A DNA stretch of 64,000 bases from Azospirillum humicireducens (GCF_001639105.2 NZ_CP015285.1:1666501-1730500), one strand, 5' to 3'. Numbered from the stretch's first letter, positions 11,031 through 21,435 are shown. The notes: generated by a model from the letters alone, not told the origin. A program made the numbers and translations.

Positions 11031-11132
11031 GCCCCGGAGTCTGGCCCGCCTCGACCGCCGCCGCAAGGGGGCGCGTGGAGGCTGCCGTCGGAAGTACCTC
11101 CGGCAATTCGCTCGCGCGGCCTTCGGCGGGTG

Positions 11133-12596
11133 TCAGCCCTGCGCCTTCAGCGCCTTCAGCACGGCGGGCAGCGCCCCCGGCAGATCGTCGGAGATCAGGC
11201 CGGGGCCGAGCGCCCTACCCGCCTCGCCATGCAGCCAGACGGCGGTGCAAGCCGCCTCGAACCCGTCCATCCCCTGCGCCAGCAGGCCCAGCACGATGCC
11301 GGCCAGCACATCTCCCGTTCCTGCGGTGGCCAGATCGGGCGGCGCGTTGACGTTGACCACGGCGCGGCCGTCCGGCGCCGCGACCACGGTGTCCGCCCCC
11401 TTCAGCACCACCACGGCACCCGACCGGGCGGCAGCGGCGCGCACCCGCGCCAGCTTGTCGCCGTCCATGCCGACGGAGTCCCCGAACAGCCGGGCGAACT
11501 CCCCCTCATGCGGGGTCAGGACGCACCGCTTGTCGAGCCGGTCGAGCAGCTCGTCGGCAGAATCGGCGAAGCTGGTCAGCGCATCGGCATCCAGAACGCA
11601 GGCCTTGCGGGCATCCAGCGCTGCCATCGCCGCGGCGCGGGTCTGCGCGCCCCTGCCCGCTCCCGGCCCGATCAGCACCGCATTCTTCCTCTGGTCCTGC
11701 AGCAGCCGTGCGAAAGCACCGGCATCCTCCAGCGGATCGACGATGACGCTGGCGCAGCCGGCGGCATAGATCGGGAAAGCCTCCTGCGGGCAGGCGATGG
11801 TGACCAGACCGGCGCCGGCACGCAAGGCAGCGACCGAGGCCAGCCGGGCGGCTCCCGTCATCCGCGCCCCGCCGAGAACCACGGCATGGCCGCGCGCATA
11901 TTTGTGGCCGTCCAACGCCGGCCAGGGAAAACGGTGACGCCACAGCGACGGCTCGTTGACCGCGGTCTGCGGCGCGATGCTGTCCAGCACCCGCTCCGGA
12001 ATGCCGATGTCGGCGACCACCACCTCGCCGCACAGGGTACGGCCGGGCAGCAGGACATGGCCGGGCTTGCGACGGAAGAAGGTGACGGTCAGCGCCGCCT
12101 GGGGAGCCGCCCCCAGCACGCGGCCGCTGTCGCCGTGCAGGCCGCTCGGCACGTCCACGGCCACCACCGTGCGTCCCTCCATCGCTTCGACGATGGCGCG
12201 GGCAAGGCCGTCGAGCGGCCGGGACAGGCCGGCGCCGAACAGCGCGTCGATGATCAGCGGATTGCCCTTGAGGATATAGGGATCGGCCGCCTCGATCGGA
12301 CCGGGCCAGCGCTCGGCGGCAACCGCGGCGTCGCCGGTCAGGGACGAGCGCGTGCCGAGCAGGGCCAGCCGCACCGGCCAGCCGGCCTCCAGCAGAAGCC
12401 GGGCGATGACGAAGCCATCGCCGCCATTGTTGCCGGGGCCGCAGAGCACGGCGGTCGGGTGCGGCGCCCATCGTTCGCACACCGCGCGGACAACGGCGGC
12501 GCCCGCGGCCTCCATCAGGGCCGGACCGGGCACACCGGCGGAGATGGCCAGCTGGTCGGCCCGATACATCTCCGCGACGGACAGAAGCTCATCCAT
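11133..12596 (-). CDS. nnr: Bifunctional NAD(P)HX epimerase / ADP-dependent dehydratase
   Basis: Repairs hydrated NADH and NADPH. Two fused domains are seen in 487 residues. The N-terminal YjeF epimerase domain has GPGNNGGDG at 53-61. The C-terminal ribokinase-like ADP-dependent dehydratase domain has AGTGDVLAG at 425-433, which carries the catalytic Asp. The start at 12596 (MDELLSVAEMYRAD) matches the family start; the open frame runs 30 codons further into sequence overlapping an unrelated palindrome. It is the upstream neighbour of malonyl-CoA decarboxylase on the same strand, 100 bp apart. Confidence 0.95.
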   Translation of the reverse strand: MDELLSVAEMYRADQLAISAGVPGPALMEAAGAAVVRAVCERWAPHPTAVLCGPGNNGGDGFVIARLLLEAGWPVRLALLGTRSSLTGDAAVAAERWPGPIEAADPYILKGNPLIIDALFGAGLSRPLDGLARAIVEAMEGRTVVAVDVPSGLHGDSGRVLGAAPQAALTVTFFRRKPGHVLLPGRTLCGEVVVADIGIPERVLDSIAPQTAVNEPSLWRHRFPWPALDGHKYARGHAVVLGGARMTGAARLASVAALRAGAGLVTIACPQEAFPIYAAGCASVIVDPLEDAGAFARLLQDQRKNAVLIGPGAGRGAQTRAAAMAALDARKACVLDADALTSFADSADELLDRLDKRCVLTPHEGEFARLFGDSVGMDGDKLARVRAAAARSGAVVVLKGADTVVAAPDGRAVVNVNAPPDLATAGTGDVLAGIVLGLLAQGMDGFEAACTAVWLHGEAGRALGPGLISDDLPGALPAVLKALKAQG

Positions 12597-12754
12597 CCCC
12601 CACACTCCCCGACCCTGGCTTGTCTTGCCGTTGCCTGAGCGGGCGAGGATGCGCACGCCCGCTCTACCCGTAGACGATGTCATCACCTGCGAGAATCATG
12701 CGGACACGCATAAACGCCCGCGAAACGGCTGCTTTGCCGTGCGGGCGTTTATAA

Positions 12755-13570
<816 letters not shown>

Positions 13571-13790
13571 TCGCGTCCGGCCAACCCCGCCCCTCCAAAC
13601 CGGCTCCCTTCCGACCAGCATCCGCCAACATGCGCCGTTTTCCCCATCCCCTCACGCCGGCCCCGGCCGCATCCTTCGCCGAACGGCCGATGGCCGCCTA
13701 TGGCGAACGTGCGACTTTTTCGGTTGGCGCGTTGTACGGGGAAGAAAGGCGTGAGATAACGTCCGCCGCGAGCGCCGCCCTCCGCCGCCA

Positions 13791-13807
13791 CAGCCCCGAA
13801 GGGGCTG
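13791..13807 (+). other. Hairpin in the glnB-glnA gap
   Basis: CAGCCCC-GAA-GGGGCTG is a perfect 7-bp stem with a 3-nt loop, 56 bp before the glnA start. There is no T-run, so it is not a classical terminator. It may be an mRNA processing or attenuation point that uncouples glnB from glnA. A TTGACG box at 13818 follows but its -10 partner is weak. Confidence 0.35.
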
Positions 13808-13862
13808 GGGCAGTGGCTTGACGCAGCGGGATCCAACCCTCTTAAAGCGTGGAAAAAGAGAC

Positions 13863-15272
13863 ATGTCCGACATCAGCAAGGTCTTCGACCTGATCAAGGA
13901 ACACGACGTCAAGTACGTGGACCTGCGCTTCACCGACCCGCGCGGCAAGCTGCACCACACGGCCCAGCACGTCTCGACCATCGACGAGGACGTGTTCGAA
14001 GACGGCATCATGTTCGACGGTTCCTCGATCGCCGGTTGGAAGGGCATCGAAGAGTCGGACATGATCCTGAAGCTGGACCCGACGACGGCCGTCATGGATC
14101 CGTTCGCCGCCCAGCCGACGCTGAACATCCTCTGCGACGTGTACGATCCCGGCACCGGCGGCTCCTACGCCCGCTGCCCGCGCGGCATCGCCAAGGCCGC
14201 CGAGCGCTACACCGCCTCGGCCGGCATCGGCGACACCGTCTTCTTCGGTCCGGAAGCCGAGTTCTTCGTCTTCGACAACGTGAAGTACACGGTCGAGATG
14301 AACAAGGTCTCCTACCAGTTCGATTCGGACGAAGGCACCTATTCGTCGGACAAGGACTATGAGGACGGCAACCTGGGCCACCGTCCGGGCACCAAGGGCG
14401 GCTACTTCCCGGTCGCCCCGATCGACAGCTGCAACGACCTGCGCGCCGAGATGCTGAGCGTCCTGGCCGAGATGGGCGTTCCGGTCGAGAAGCACCACCA
14501 CGAGGTGGCCGCCGCCCAGCACGAGCTGGGCATCAAGTTCGACACGCTGGTCCGCACCGCGGACAACATGCAGTACTACAAGTACGTGGTGCACAACGTC
14601 GCCCACGCCTACGGCAAGTCGGCGACCTTCATGCCGAAGCCGGTGTTCGGCGACAACGGCTCGGGCATGCACTGCCACCAGTCGATCTGGAAGGACGGCC
14701 AGCCGCTGTTCGCCGGCAACCAGTATGCCGACCTGTCGGAGCTGGCGCTGTACTACATCGGCGGCATCATCAAGCACGCCAAGGCGCTGAACGCCTTCAC
14801 CAACCCGTCGACCAACAGCTACAAGCGCCTGGTTCCGGGCTATGAGGCTCCGGTCCTGCTGGCCTATTCGGCCCGCAACCGTTCGGCGTCCTGCCGCATC
14901 CCGTACGTCGCCTCGCCGAAGGGCAAGCGCGTCGAGGTCCGCTTCCCGGATCCGTCGGCCAACCCGTACCTGGCCTTCGCCGCCATGCTGATGGCCGGTC
15001 TGGACGGCATCCAGAACAAGATCCATCCGGGCGACGCGATGGACAAGAACCTGTACGACCTGCCGCCGGAAGAGCTGGCCAAGGTCCCGACCGTCTGCGG
15101 CTCGCTGCGCGAAGCCCTGAACTCTCTGCGCGAGGACAACGAGTTCCTGCGCAAGGGCGACGTCTTCACGCAGGACATGATCGACGGCTACATCGACCTC
15201 CGCACGGAAGAGATGATGGCCTTCGAGACCATGCCGCACCCGATCGAGTACAAGATGTACTACTCGGTTTGA
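13863..15272 (+). CDS. glnA: Glutamine synthetase type I
   Basis: Dodecameric enzyme that makes glutamine from glutamate, ammonia and ATP. The product has 469 residues, typical of GSI-beta. The glycine-rich N-terminal signature [12 protein letters not shown], the ATP-binding [16 protein letters not shown] region and the adenylylation site Tyr398 (in [15 protein letters not shown]) are present. The last predicts reversible AMP modification by GlnE under PII control. The ATG at 13863 ([23 protein letters not shown]) has the site GGAAAAAGAG upstream. A strong terminator follows. Confidence 0.98.
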   Translation: MSDISKVFDLIKEHDVKYVDLRFTDPRGKLHHTAQHVSTIDEDVFEDGIMFDGSSIAGWKGIEESDMILKLDPTTAVMDPFAAQPTLNILCDVYDPGTGGSYARCPRGIAKAAERYTASAGIGDTVFFGPEAEFFVFDNVKYTVEMNKVSYQFDSDEGTYSSDKDYEDGNLGHRPGTKGGYFPVAPIDSCNDLRAEMLSVLAEMGVPVEKHHHEVAAAQHELGIKFDTLVRTADNMQYYKYVVHNVAHAYGKSATFMPKPVFGDNGSGMHCHQSIWKDGQPLFAGNQYADLSELALYYIGGIIKHAKALNAFTNPSTNSYKRLVPGYEAPVLLAYSARNRSASCRIPYVASPKGKRVEVRFPDPSANPYLAFAAMLMAGLDGIQNKIHPGDAMDKNLYDLPPEELAKVPTVCGSLREALNSLREDNEFLRKGDVFTQDMIDGYIDLRTEEMMAFETMPHPIEYKMYYSV

Positions 15273-15318
15273 TGTTGCCTCGCGGCGTCCGGCAACGGGC
15301 GCCGCGGCCGGTCACGCA

Positions 15319-15612
15319 TCATTCGAAAGCCGCTCCCGGTTCGCGCCGGGGGCGGTTTTCTTTTTTGGCCTGTTCGATCCAGACGCCGAGGTCCGGCGGT
15401 GCGCAGCCCTTGCGCTCGGCGCAGTCGGCCTTCGCACAGGTGCAGGCCGGGAACAGGCAGCCGTCGCCGTTCAGGTCGGTTGCCCGCACCGCAAGGTCAT
15501 AGCGGACACCGCGCATGATGGCGGGGCCGGCGGTGCTGTGGCGCTCGTAATGCTCCACGACATCGCGGACGCGTGTGAGCAGTTCCCGCCGTTGATTCTG
15601 TCCCGGATCCAT
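15319..15612 (-). CDS. Hypothetical 97-aa cysteine-containing protein
   Basis: No known function. The frame from ATG 15612 reads MDPGQNQRRELLTRVRDVVE and has a compact Cys cluster CLFPACTCAKADCAERKGC (residues 52-70), which suggests metal binding or disulfides. A GGGGG tract lies 10 bases before the ATG. The frame stays open far upstream, but the sequence there looks noncoding. Its last 15 codons run antisense through the glnA terminator, so the C-terminus is encoded by the terminator hairpin. Real gene status is likely but not certain. Confidence 0.5.
   Translation of the reverse strand: MDPGQNQRRELLTRVRDVVEHYERHSTAGPAIMRGVRYDLAVRATDLNGDGCLFPACTCAKADCAERKGCAPPDLGVWIEQAKKENRPRREPGAAFE
15330..15366 (+). 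terminator. Rho-independent terminator of glnA
   Basis: A 10-bp GC-rich stem (CCGCTCCCGG with CCGGGGGCGG, one G-T pair) and a 6-nt loop, followed by TTTTCTTTTTT, 58 bp after the glnA stop. It overlaps the 3' end of the minus-strand ORF at 15319. Confidence 0.93.
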
Positions 15613-15792
15613 GCAGTCGCCCCCAGTCGCCGGTGATTGCAGACATGAACAGGGACGCCGGAAAACCGCCTCCTGTTCCGGCATCCAAGCGCAGTACGGC
15701 ACAAGGAGAACTCGGCGCACAGGAATGATGCGGCAGCCCGGCTGTTGGCACGCCAGTGACCGAGATGAGTGACCAGGATGGGAGAGACTGCA

Positions 15793-15984
15793 ATGGATCG
15801 TGATCGGCTGCACCGCGTCGCCAAGGCGCTGGGCGACGTCCGCCTCTATGAAAAGCACCACACCGGGGAGTTCATCACCATGCGCCTGCGCGACTCCCTG
15901 GCCGACACCCCCGGCTATGACGAGGAGGAGGTGGACAGGAAGCTGTTGGAACTGGCGCGGGTGGCGCTGGAGGCGGCGGAATAG
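15793..15984 (+). CDS. Small hypothetical protein, 63 aa
   Basis: Unrecognised. MDRDRLHRVAKALGDVRLYE is preceded by GGGAGAGACTGCA, a good ribosome site. The product is charged and helical with no signal or membrane segment, and an acidic middle (YDEEEVDRKLLELARVALEAAE). Codon use resembles its neighbours, which supports a real gene. It is 74 bp upstream of another small gene on the same strand. Confidence 0.55.
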   Translation: MDRDRLHRVAKALGDVRLYEKHHTGEFITMRLRDSLADTPGYDEEEVDRKLLELARVALEAAE

Positions 15985-16057
15985 CGGGGGGAGGGTGACG
16001 AAGCGGCGGGCGGCCTGTTGGTGGGGGTGAAGCGTCCACCAGAGGGAGACTGCCGCC

Positions 16058-16243
16058 ATGGCCGAAGAGAAGACGTCCGACATGCCGCAAGGTGACCGTC
16101 CCGCCACCAAGCCGATCCCGGTCAAGCCGGCGGTCGAACCGATGAGCGACAAGGATGAAGCGCCGCCGGGCACGCCGGGGACGGGCGAGACCATCGATCC
16201 GAAGACCGGCGAGAGCTATGTGCAGGGGATTGGCGGGGCTTGA
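16058..16243 (+). CDS. Small Pro-rich hypothetical protein, 61 aa
   Basis: Unrecognised. The start MAEEKTSDMPQGDRPATKPI is preceded by AGAGGGAGACTGCCGCC. The product is low in hydrophobic residues and rich in Pro, Lys, Glu and Gly (ETIDPKTGESYVQGIGGA at the end), so it is probably intrinsically disordered. The similar leader AGGGAGACTGC before this gene and the preceding one suggests both are translated. Confidence 0.5.
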   Translation: MAEEKTSDMPQGDRPATKPIPVKPAVEPMSDKDEAPPGTPGTGETIDPKTGESYVQGIGGA

Positions 16244-16267
16244 TGGGTGGTAGGTGTCGGCTTACGA

Positions 16268-16361
16268 GGCCCCCTCCCTACCCCTCCCCCGCTGGGCGGG
16301 AGAGGGAACTGCCGCCGCTCTGCAAATCTCCCCTCTTCCGCGAAGGGGGGAGGGAGGGAGC
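16268..16361. repeat. GC-rich palindromic interspersed repeat, copy A
   Basis: Begins with the C-rich arm CCCCCTCCCTACCCCTCCCC and continues with GCTGGGCGGGAGAGGG, then a second C/G-rich palindrome ending GGGGGGAGGGAGGG. It belongs to the same family as the elements at 33529, 43771 and 48170. It lies between the convergent 61-aa gene and gatA. Confidence 0.7.
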
Positions 16362-16385
16362 ATGCGATGCCAACCGCCCAAACGA

Positions 16386-16414
16386 AAAGGGCCGGCTCCT
16401 GCGAGCCGGCCCTT
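16386..16414 (-). terminator. Terminator of gatCA
   Basis: A 12-bp hairpin (AAGGGCCGGCTC-type arm with GAGCCGGCCCTT) lies just after the gatA stop. On the minus strand it ends in CCCTTTTCGTTT, giving a short T-run. Confidence 0.75.
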
Positions 16415-16434
16415 TCGCATTCAACGCACCCGCG

Positions 16435-17916
16435 TCACGCCACGAATGGCGGGAGCGCGGTGAAGTTGGCGGCCTTCTCCACGATCTGGCCGACGCGCAG
16501 CAGCGTCTCCTCGTCGAAGGGGCGGCCGATCAGCTGGAGGCCGAGCGGCAGGCCGTCGGCGCCGAGACCGGCGGGGACCGACATGGCCGGCAGGCCGGCG
16601 AGGTTGATCGGAACGGTGAAGACGTCGTTCAGGTACATCTGCACCGGATCGTCCATCTTCTCGCCGATGGCGAAGGGCGTGCTGGGGGCGGTCGGCGTCA
16701 GGATGACGTCGCAGCTCTTGAACGCCTCGTCGAAGTCCCACTTGATGCGCGTGCGCACCTGACGGGCCTTGTTGTAATAGGCGTCGTAATAGCCGGCCGA
16801 CAGCACATAGGTGCCGATCAGGATGCGGCGCTGCACTTCCTTGCCGAAGCCGGCGCCGCGGGTGTTCTCGTACATTTCCTTGAGGTTGCCGCCCTCGACC
16901 CGCAGGCCGTAGCGCACGCCGTCATAGCGCGCGAGGTTGGACGACGCCTCGGCCGGCGCGATGATGTAGTAGGCGGCCAGCGCATATTTGGTGTGCGGCA
17001 GGCTGACCTCGACCGGCTCGGCACCGGCCTCCTTCAGCCAGGCGATGCCCTGGTCCCACAGCGCGGCGATCTCCGGCGACAGGCCCTCCACCCGGTATTC
17101 CTTCGGAATGCCGACGCGCAGGCCGCGGATATCGCCGGTCAGCGCGGCGCGGAAATCCGGCACCGGCATGTCGACGGAGGTGGAATCCTTCGGATCGAAA
17201 CCGCACATCGAACGCAGCATGATCGCCGCATCCTCGACCTTGCGGGTCATCGGCCCGGCCTGATCCAGCGAGGAGGCGTAGGCGACGATGCCCCAGCGCG
17301 AGCAGCGGCCGTAGGTCGGCTTGATGCCGACGGTGCCGGTGTAGCCGGCCGGCTGGCGGATCGAGCCGCCGGTGTCGGTGCCGGTGGCGCCCAGCGCGGC
17401 GCGTGCGGCGATCACCGCGGCGGAACCGCCCGACGAACCGCCGGCAACGATCTTCTTCTCCCAGGTGCCGGGCGCGCCGGGGCTCCACGGGCTGACCGTC
17501 TCGCCCTGGTGGGCGGTGATGGTGGCCGAGCCCATGGCGAATTCGTCCAGGTTCACCTTGCCCAGCATGACGGCGCCGTCGCGCCACAGCTGGGAGGTCA
17601 CCGTGGATTCATATTCCGGCTTGAAGCCGTCCAGGATATGGCTGCCGGCGGTGGTCGAAACGCCCTTGGTGCAGAACAGATCCTTCACCGCGATGGGAAG
17701 GCCGTCCATCGGCCCGGCCTCGCCCTTCGCGCGGCGCTCGTCGCTGGCCTTGGCCATCGACAGGGCGGCGTCGGGGGTCTCGGTGATGAAGATGTTGAAG
17801 GGCCGCACGGCCTCGACCGCGCGCACATGCGCCTCGGTCAGCTCGACCGCGGTGAAATCCTTCTTGGCGAGGCCGTCCAGGGCCTCCGCCATCGTCAGAT
17901 GCGTGAGCGCCGTCAT
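16435..17916 (-). CDS. gatA: Aspartyl/glutamyl-tRNA amidotransferase subunit A
   Basis: Amidase that supplies ammonia to convert Glu-tRNA(Gln) or Asp-tRNA(Asn) to the amide form. The product has 493 residues. The amidase signature [32 protein letters not shown] contains the Ser-cisSer-Lys triad elements, with the Lys in PIAVKDLF. The ATG at 17916 overlaps the gatC stop as TGATG, so I prefer it to the GTG one codon upstream. Translational coupling with gatC is expected. Confidence 0.97.
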   Translation of the reverse strand: MTALTHLTMAEALDGLAKKDFTAVELTEAHVRAVEAVRPFNIFITETPDAALSMAKASDERRAKGEAGPMDGLPIAVKDLFCTKGVSTTAGSHILDGFKPEYESTVTSQLWRDGAVMLGKVNLDEFAMGSATITAHQGETVSPWSPGAPGTWEKKIVAGGSSGGSAAVIAARAALGATGTDTGGSIRQPAGYTGTVGIKPTYGRCSRWGIVAYASSLDQAGPMTRKVEDAAIMLRSMCGFDPKDSTSVDMPVPDFRAALTGDIRGLRVGIPKEYRVEGLSPEIAALWDQGIAWLKEAGAEPVEVSLPHTKYALAAYYIIAPAEASSNLARYDGVRYGLRVEGGNLKEMYENTRGAGFGKEVQRRILIGTYVLSAGYYDAYYNKARQVRTRIKWDFDEAFKSCDVILTPTAPSTPFAIGEKMDDPVQMYLNDVFTVPINLAGLPAMSVPAGLGADGLPLGLQLIGRPFDEETLLRVGQIVEKAANFTALPPFVA

Positions 17917-18203
17917 CACTCGACCACCTTGGGCACGACGTAGAAGCCTTCGGCCGTTTCCGGACCGTTCGACAGGACCTGCGCGGCATAACCGCCGTCG
18001 GTGACCTCGTCCTTGCGGCGGCGCAGCTTCTGCGCGGCCACGCTAGTCATCGGCGGCACGTCCTTCGTGTCGACCTCGTTGAGCTGTTCCACGAAGGTCA
18101 GAATCTGGCTCAGTTCCCCAGCCAGGGATTCCAGTTCCTCGTCCGGCACCTTGATGCGGGCCAGATGCGCGATCTTGGCCACCGTGGCCTTGTCGAGCGA
18201 CAT
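17916..18203 (-). CDS. gatC: Aspartyl/glutamyl-tRNA amidotransferase subunit C
   Basis: Small subunit that wraps between GatA and GatB. The 95 residues begin [23 protein letters not shown] and contain [19 protein letters not shown], the family signature. It overlaps gatA by one base. GatB is not in the window, although gatCAB is often contiguous in other bacteria. Confidence 0.96.
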   Translation of the reverse strand: MSLDKATVAKIAHLARIKVPDEELESLAGELSQILTFVEQLNEVDTKDVPPMTSVAAQKLRRRKDEVTDGGYAAQVLSNGPETAEGFYVVPKVVE

Positions 18204-18291
18204 GCCTCTACTCTCTTCCAAAACATTGGAAATCGGCCGCGAAGCTATCACCCGCGCACGCCCACCGCAACGTTTGCGGCCAGCGCCCCGC

Positions 18292-18609
18292 TCAGAAGGC
18301 GTCCGGATTGCCCGAAGACACAGCGGCGGCCAGCGCCAGCGGGCAGCCGCAGGACCGGCAAGTGGTCTGCTGGAGCACCTGCAGCACCCGCGCATCGGGC
18401 AGCGTGATCCCAAGCGCACGTTCCACCGCGGCGATCTGGCGCTTGTGGTCGGCGCTGGCGCCGCAGGCGGCATCCAGCATGGCGCCATAGTCGGACCGCG
18501 GCTGCGCCGTGATCGCCTGCGCGGCCCCGGCGGCGAAAAGGCCGGCGCCGCCGGCAGCCAGCCCGGCCAGCACCGCGCGCCGGTTCGCACCCGTCCCTGT
18601 CCTGCTCAT
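18292..18609 (-). CDS. Small exported protein with Tat-like signal and Cys cluster
   Basis: No family recognised. The 105 residues begin MSRTGTGANRRAVLAGLAAGGAG, with a twin-Arg pair followed by a long Ala/Gly/Leu hydrophobic stretch ending AAGAAQA. This fits a Tat or Sec signal with cleavage after AQA. The mature part ends with a CRSCGC cluster that could bind a metal or be oxidised. It sits upstream of gatC on the same strand, with an 88-bp gap, and is probably unrelated in function. Confidence 0.65.
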   Translation of the reverse strand: MSRTGTGANRRAVLAGLAAGGAGLFAAGAAQAITAQPRSDYGAMLDAACGASADHKRQIAAVERALGITLPDARVLQVLQQTTCRSCGCPLALAAAVSSGNPDAF

Positions 18610-18692
18610 CCGTCCGCTCCGTCGATGGGTTGACCGACTATACGCCGCACGGGCCGGCCCGCCAGCGGACGAATCATTAAATCTGTGGATGC

Positions 18693-19235
18693 TCAGGCGG
18701 CGATGCGCGAGACCGAATGCCAGCTGGCACGGTCCATGCGCAGCTTGAACAGGGCGATCGGCTCGCCCCAGGGAGTCACCCGCGTCTCCAGTGCGATCGG
18801 CGTCAAGCCGAGCTTCGCATAGAGCAGCAGGGCCGGCGTGTTGGTGTTGAAGCAGTAGAGGGTCAGTTCGGGCAGACGGTGATGGTCGAAGGCGCGGCCG
18901 ATCATCGTCCGCACCAAATATTCGGCGATGCCGCGGCGGCGCAGGGCCGGGTCGACGCTGACATTGCCGATGCTGGCGGTCCGGCCATCCTCGAAGGTGG
19001 CATAGTTGGCATAGCCGACGACCCGCTCCCGCCCATTCTCCGACAGGGTCACAACGGTCGGATCGCGGCGGGTGTCCAGCGTGGCCCGGACCTGATCCAC
19101 GGTCAGCGGCCAGACCGCGCGCGGGAACAGGAAATACAGTTCCTCCGCGCTGCGGGGAAATCCGCAGATGGTCGGGATGTCGCCGTCGGAAAGCGGCCGG
19201 TGCGACAGAGAGGGACGGGTCGATGCGCTGCTCAT
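18693..19235 (-). CDS. GNAT-family acetyltransferase
   Basis: Transfers an acetyl group from acetyl-CoA; substrate unknown. The 180 residues start MSSASTRPSLSHRPLSDGDI. The acetyl-CoA-binding segment is NVSVDPALRRRGIAEYLVRTM (about residues 107-127, with the R/Q-x-x-G-x-A/G pattern), and the strand FNTNTPALLLYAKLGLTPI is motif B. It is divergent from ruvX with 76 bp between them. Confidence 0.85.
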   Translation of the reverse strand: MSSASTRPSLSHRPLSDGDIPTICGFPRSAEELYFLFPRAVWPLTVDQVRATLDTRRDPTVVTLSENGRERVVGYANYATFEDGRTASIGNVSVDPALRRRGIAEYLVRTMIGRAFDHHRLPELTLYCFNTNTPALLLYAKLGLTPIALETRVTPWGEPIALFKLRMDRASWHSVSRIAA

Positions 19236-19311
19236 GCTTAGAAGAATAAGTATCTTTAACAACAACTCAAGCGTTCTTGCGGTCGCAGGGCTGCGGCCTT
19301 ATGGTCGGTGC

Positions 19312-19851
19312 ATGATCCACACCCTCTCCGAACTCGCGGCCCGGCTGGGCAAAAACCAACGTTTGCTTGGACTTGACGTCGGCACCAAGACCGTCGGGCT
19401 GGCGGTTGCCGATCCGGGACTGATCGTCGCATCCCCGATCGGCACGCTGAAGCGGACCAAATTCACCCAGGACGCGCGCGAGCTCGGCAAGACCATCCGC
19501 GATTACGGCATTGGCGGACTGGTGGTCGGGCTGCCGCTGAACATGGACGGGACGGAGGGACCGCGCGCCGAGTCGGTGCGCGCCTTCGCCAACAACCTGC
19601 TGGAGCGCCCCGACCTGCTGGGCTGGGAGGCGGAGATCGCCTTCTGGGACGAGCGGCTGTCGACCTCCGCAGTCGAGCGCTTCATGATCGGCGAGGCCGA
19701 CATGACCCGCAAGCGGCGCGACGAGGTGGTGGACAAGATGGCCGCCGCCTACATCCTTCAAGGCGCGCTCGACATGCTGGCCAACCAGCGCCGGCTCGCC
19801 GCGGAAGCGGACGAGGATGAGCGGGGCGACGAAGACTACGACCGCGATTGA
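19312..19851 (+). CDS. ruvX: Putative Holliday junction resolvase / pre-16S rRNA nuclease RuvX (YqgF)
   Basis: RNase H-fold nuclease. The 179 residues contain the three acidic motifs of the family: LGLDVGTKTVGLAV, the FWDERLSTSAVER region and DEVVDKMAAAYILQ. The ATG at 19312 (MIHTLSELAARLGKNQRLLGLDVG) is chosen over upstream codons that overlap the divergent gene's promoter. The acidic tail EADEDERGDEDYDRD is extra relative to E. coli. Confidence 0.93.
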   Translation: MIHTLSELAARLGKNQRLLGLDVGTKTVGLAVADPGLIVASPIGTLKRTKFTQDARELGKTIRDYGIGGLVVGLPLNMDGTEGPRAESVRAFANNLLERPDLLGWEAEIAFWDERLSTSAVERFMIGEADMTRKRRDEVVDKMAAAYILQGALDMLANQRRLAAEADEDERGDEDYDRD

Positions 19852-19888
19852 GGCCGGTCCTGGCCGGCCGTCGCACGTCGCAGGTCAC

Positions 19889-20323
19889 TCAGGCATGGCT
19901 CTTGGGCTGAAGCAGTGCGGCACGGCGAAGAAGCTGTGACGGGTCGACCCCCTGCACCAGCAGCAGGGCACTGGCCTTGACGAGGGCGGCCGGCGTGTCG
20001 GGGGTGAGCGCCAGCGCGCGGCAGTAGATCCCCTCCGCCAGATCGGCGTGGCCGGCGGCGGCCAGCCTCTCCGCCGCCGTCAGCAGGCCGTCCATCGCCA
20101 TGGCGAGATCGCCGTCGAGGTTCAGCGCCCCGGCGAATGCCTGCACCGCCCCCGGCAGATCGCCCTGGCTTTCCAGCACCAGCCCATAGGTGGCCCACCA
20201 GACGGCAACGCCCGGCCGGCCCGTGATGGCCTGGGCAAGAAGCTCCTGCGCCTCGCCCCAGCGGCCGGCCTGCGCCGCGATCAGGCCCTGACGGTAGATG
20301 CTTTCGGCCTGATGCGGCGTCAT
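19889..20323 (-). CDS. Tetratricopeptide repeat protein
   Basis: The 144 residues form about three TPR units (for example IYRQGLIAAQAGRWGEAQELLAQAI and the segment ending ALNLDG), so it is a protein-interaction module of unknown partner. There is no signal peptide. It follows thyX on the same strand, 16 bp after its stop, and may be co-transcribed. Confidence 0.75.
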   Translation of the reverse strand: MTPHQAESIYRQGLIAAQAGRWGEAQELLAQAITGRPGVAVWWATYGLVLESQGDLPGAVQAFAGALNLDGDLAMAMDGLLTAAERLAAAGHADLAEGIYCRALALTPDTPAALVKASALLLVQGVDPSQLLRRAALLQPKSHA

Positions 20324-20339
20324 CGTCTTCGGTCCAGTC

Positions 20340-21281
20340 TCAGGCTTCGGGGCGGCCGAGCTGGTCCATCAGCTCGCGCCATTCGCGCTTGGACAGGCCG
20401 CTGGCCTCCTGCGACACCGGTTCCCCGGCCAGCAGGCGCTTCACCACGTCCAGGCCGGTGCGCGACAGGTGGGCGCCGCCCATGCGGTATTCGGTGAAGG
20501 ACTCGAACACCGCCGGAACCCAGCGCTTCACCACGTCCAGCATCGCATCGGCATAGACGCGGATCTCGTACTGGGCGTGGGCATCGGCGCGCAGCGACAG
20601 GAAATGCAGCAGATTGTGGAGATCGACCTTCCAGTACCACTGGGTGTAATAATTCAGCGACAGGTTCATCCGCGCCAGCTCGCGCGCCAGACCCTGGCGG
20701 GAGGGGTCGATGACGGTGCCGTCCTCGCGCTGGTTCAGCATCTCTTCATAGTGGCTGTAGGCGCGTTCGGAATCCTCGCGCAGCAGCCGCATGACGTCGG
20801 CCGCCTCCTCGCCCTCCAGCACGTCGCCACGGCCCTGGCGGTTCACCACGGCCTGGGCGCCAAGCTGGTCCGGCGCCGGCACGTAGAACTCGCGGTCGAG
20901 GATGGAGTAGCGCGCCGAATATTCGTTCACGTTCGCGGTGCGGTGGCGGATCCACTGGCGGGCGACGAAGATCGGCAGCTTCACATGGAACTTGATCTCG
21001 CACATCTCGAACGGGGTCGAGTGGCGGTGGCGCATCAGATACTTGATGAGGCCGGAATCCTCGCTGACCTTCTTGGTGCCCTTGCCATAGGACACGCGCG
21101 CCGCCTGCACGACCGCCGAATCGTCGCCCATATAGTCGATGACGCGGACGAAGCCGTGGTCCAGCACCTCCAGCGGCTGATAGAGGATCTCCTCCAGGGC
21201 CGGGACGGTGGCGCGGCGGGTGGTGGCGGTGACGGCGCGCAGGCGATCGATTTCGTCGCGCTGCTCGGGCGTGATCGGCAT
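20340..21281 (-). CDS. thyX: Flavin-dependent thymidylate synthase
   Basis: Makes dTMP from dUMP using FAD and methylene-tetrahydrofolate. The 313 residues carry the ThyX motif [13 protein letters not shown] at 112-124 (consensus RHRxxSxNExSxR). Length is longer than Thermotoga ThyX and typical of alphaproteobacteria. No thyA is seen in the window. Confidence 0.96.
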   Translation of the reverse strand: MPITPEQRDEIDRLRAVTATTRRATVPALEEILYQPLEVLDHGFVRVIDYMGDDSAVVQAARVSYGKGTKKVSEDSGLIKYLMRHRHSTPFEMCEIKFHVKLPIFVARQWIRHRTANVNEYSARYSILDREFYVPAPDQLGAQAVVNRQGRGDVLEGEEAADVMRLLREDSERAYSHYEEMLNQREDGTVIDPSRQGLARELARMNLSLNYYTQWYWKVDLHNLLHFLSLRADAHAQYEIRVYADAMLDVVKRWVPAVFESFTEYRMGGAHLSRTGLDVVKRLLAGEPVSQEASGLSKREWRELMDQLGRPEA

Positions 21282-21423
21282 GGTGACTCCGGGGTTACGG
21301 TGCCGGCTGTCTTACCAGACCGCGTGGCAGTCGGGAACGGTGAACGAACGGTCCCGCCCGCGTCACGGCAACGCATTCGGCGATGATGTCACACAGCCCC
21401 TTCCCTTGCCGGACGGGAGTGCC

Positions 21424-21429
21424 TATATT
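21424..21429 (+). promoter_or_regulatory. Likely -10 box of ssrA
   Basis: TATATT in an otherwise GC-rich region, about 7 bp before the inferred start of the tmRNA precursor. I see no matching -35 at 17 bp. Confidence 0.4.
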
Positions 21430-21435
21430 CGCGTC

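Noticed and set aside
10272-12638. A 788-residue plus-strand frame across malonyl-CoA decarboxylase and nnr
   Set aside because: It crosses two well-supported genes on the other strand and has no recognisable domain.
13818-13846. Possible sigma70 promoter of glnA (TTGACG and CTTAAA)
   Set aside because: The -35 is good but the -10 is poor and would put the start about 10 nt before the ATG; left as a remark only.
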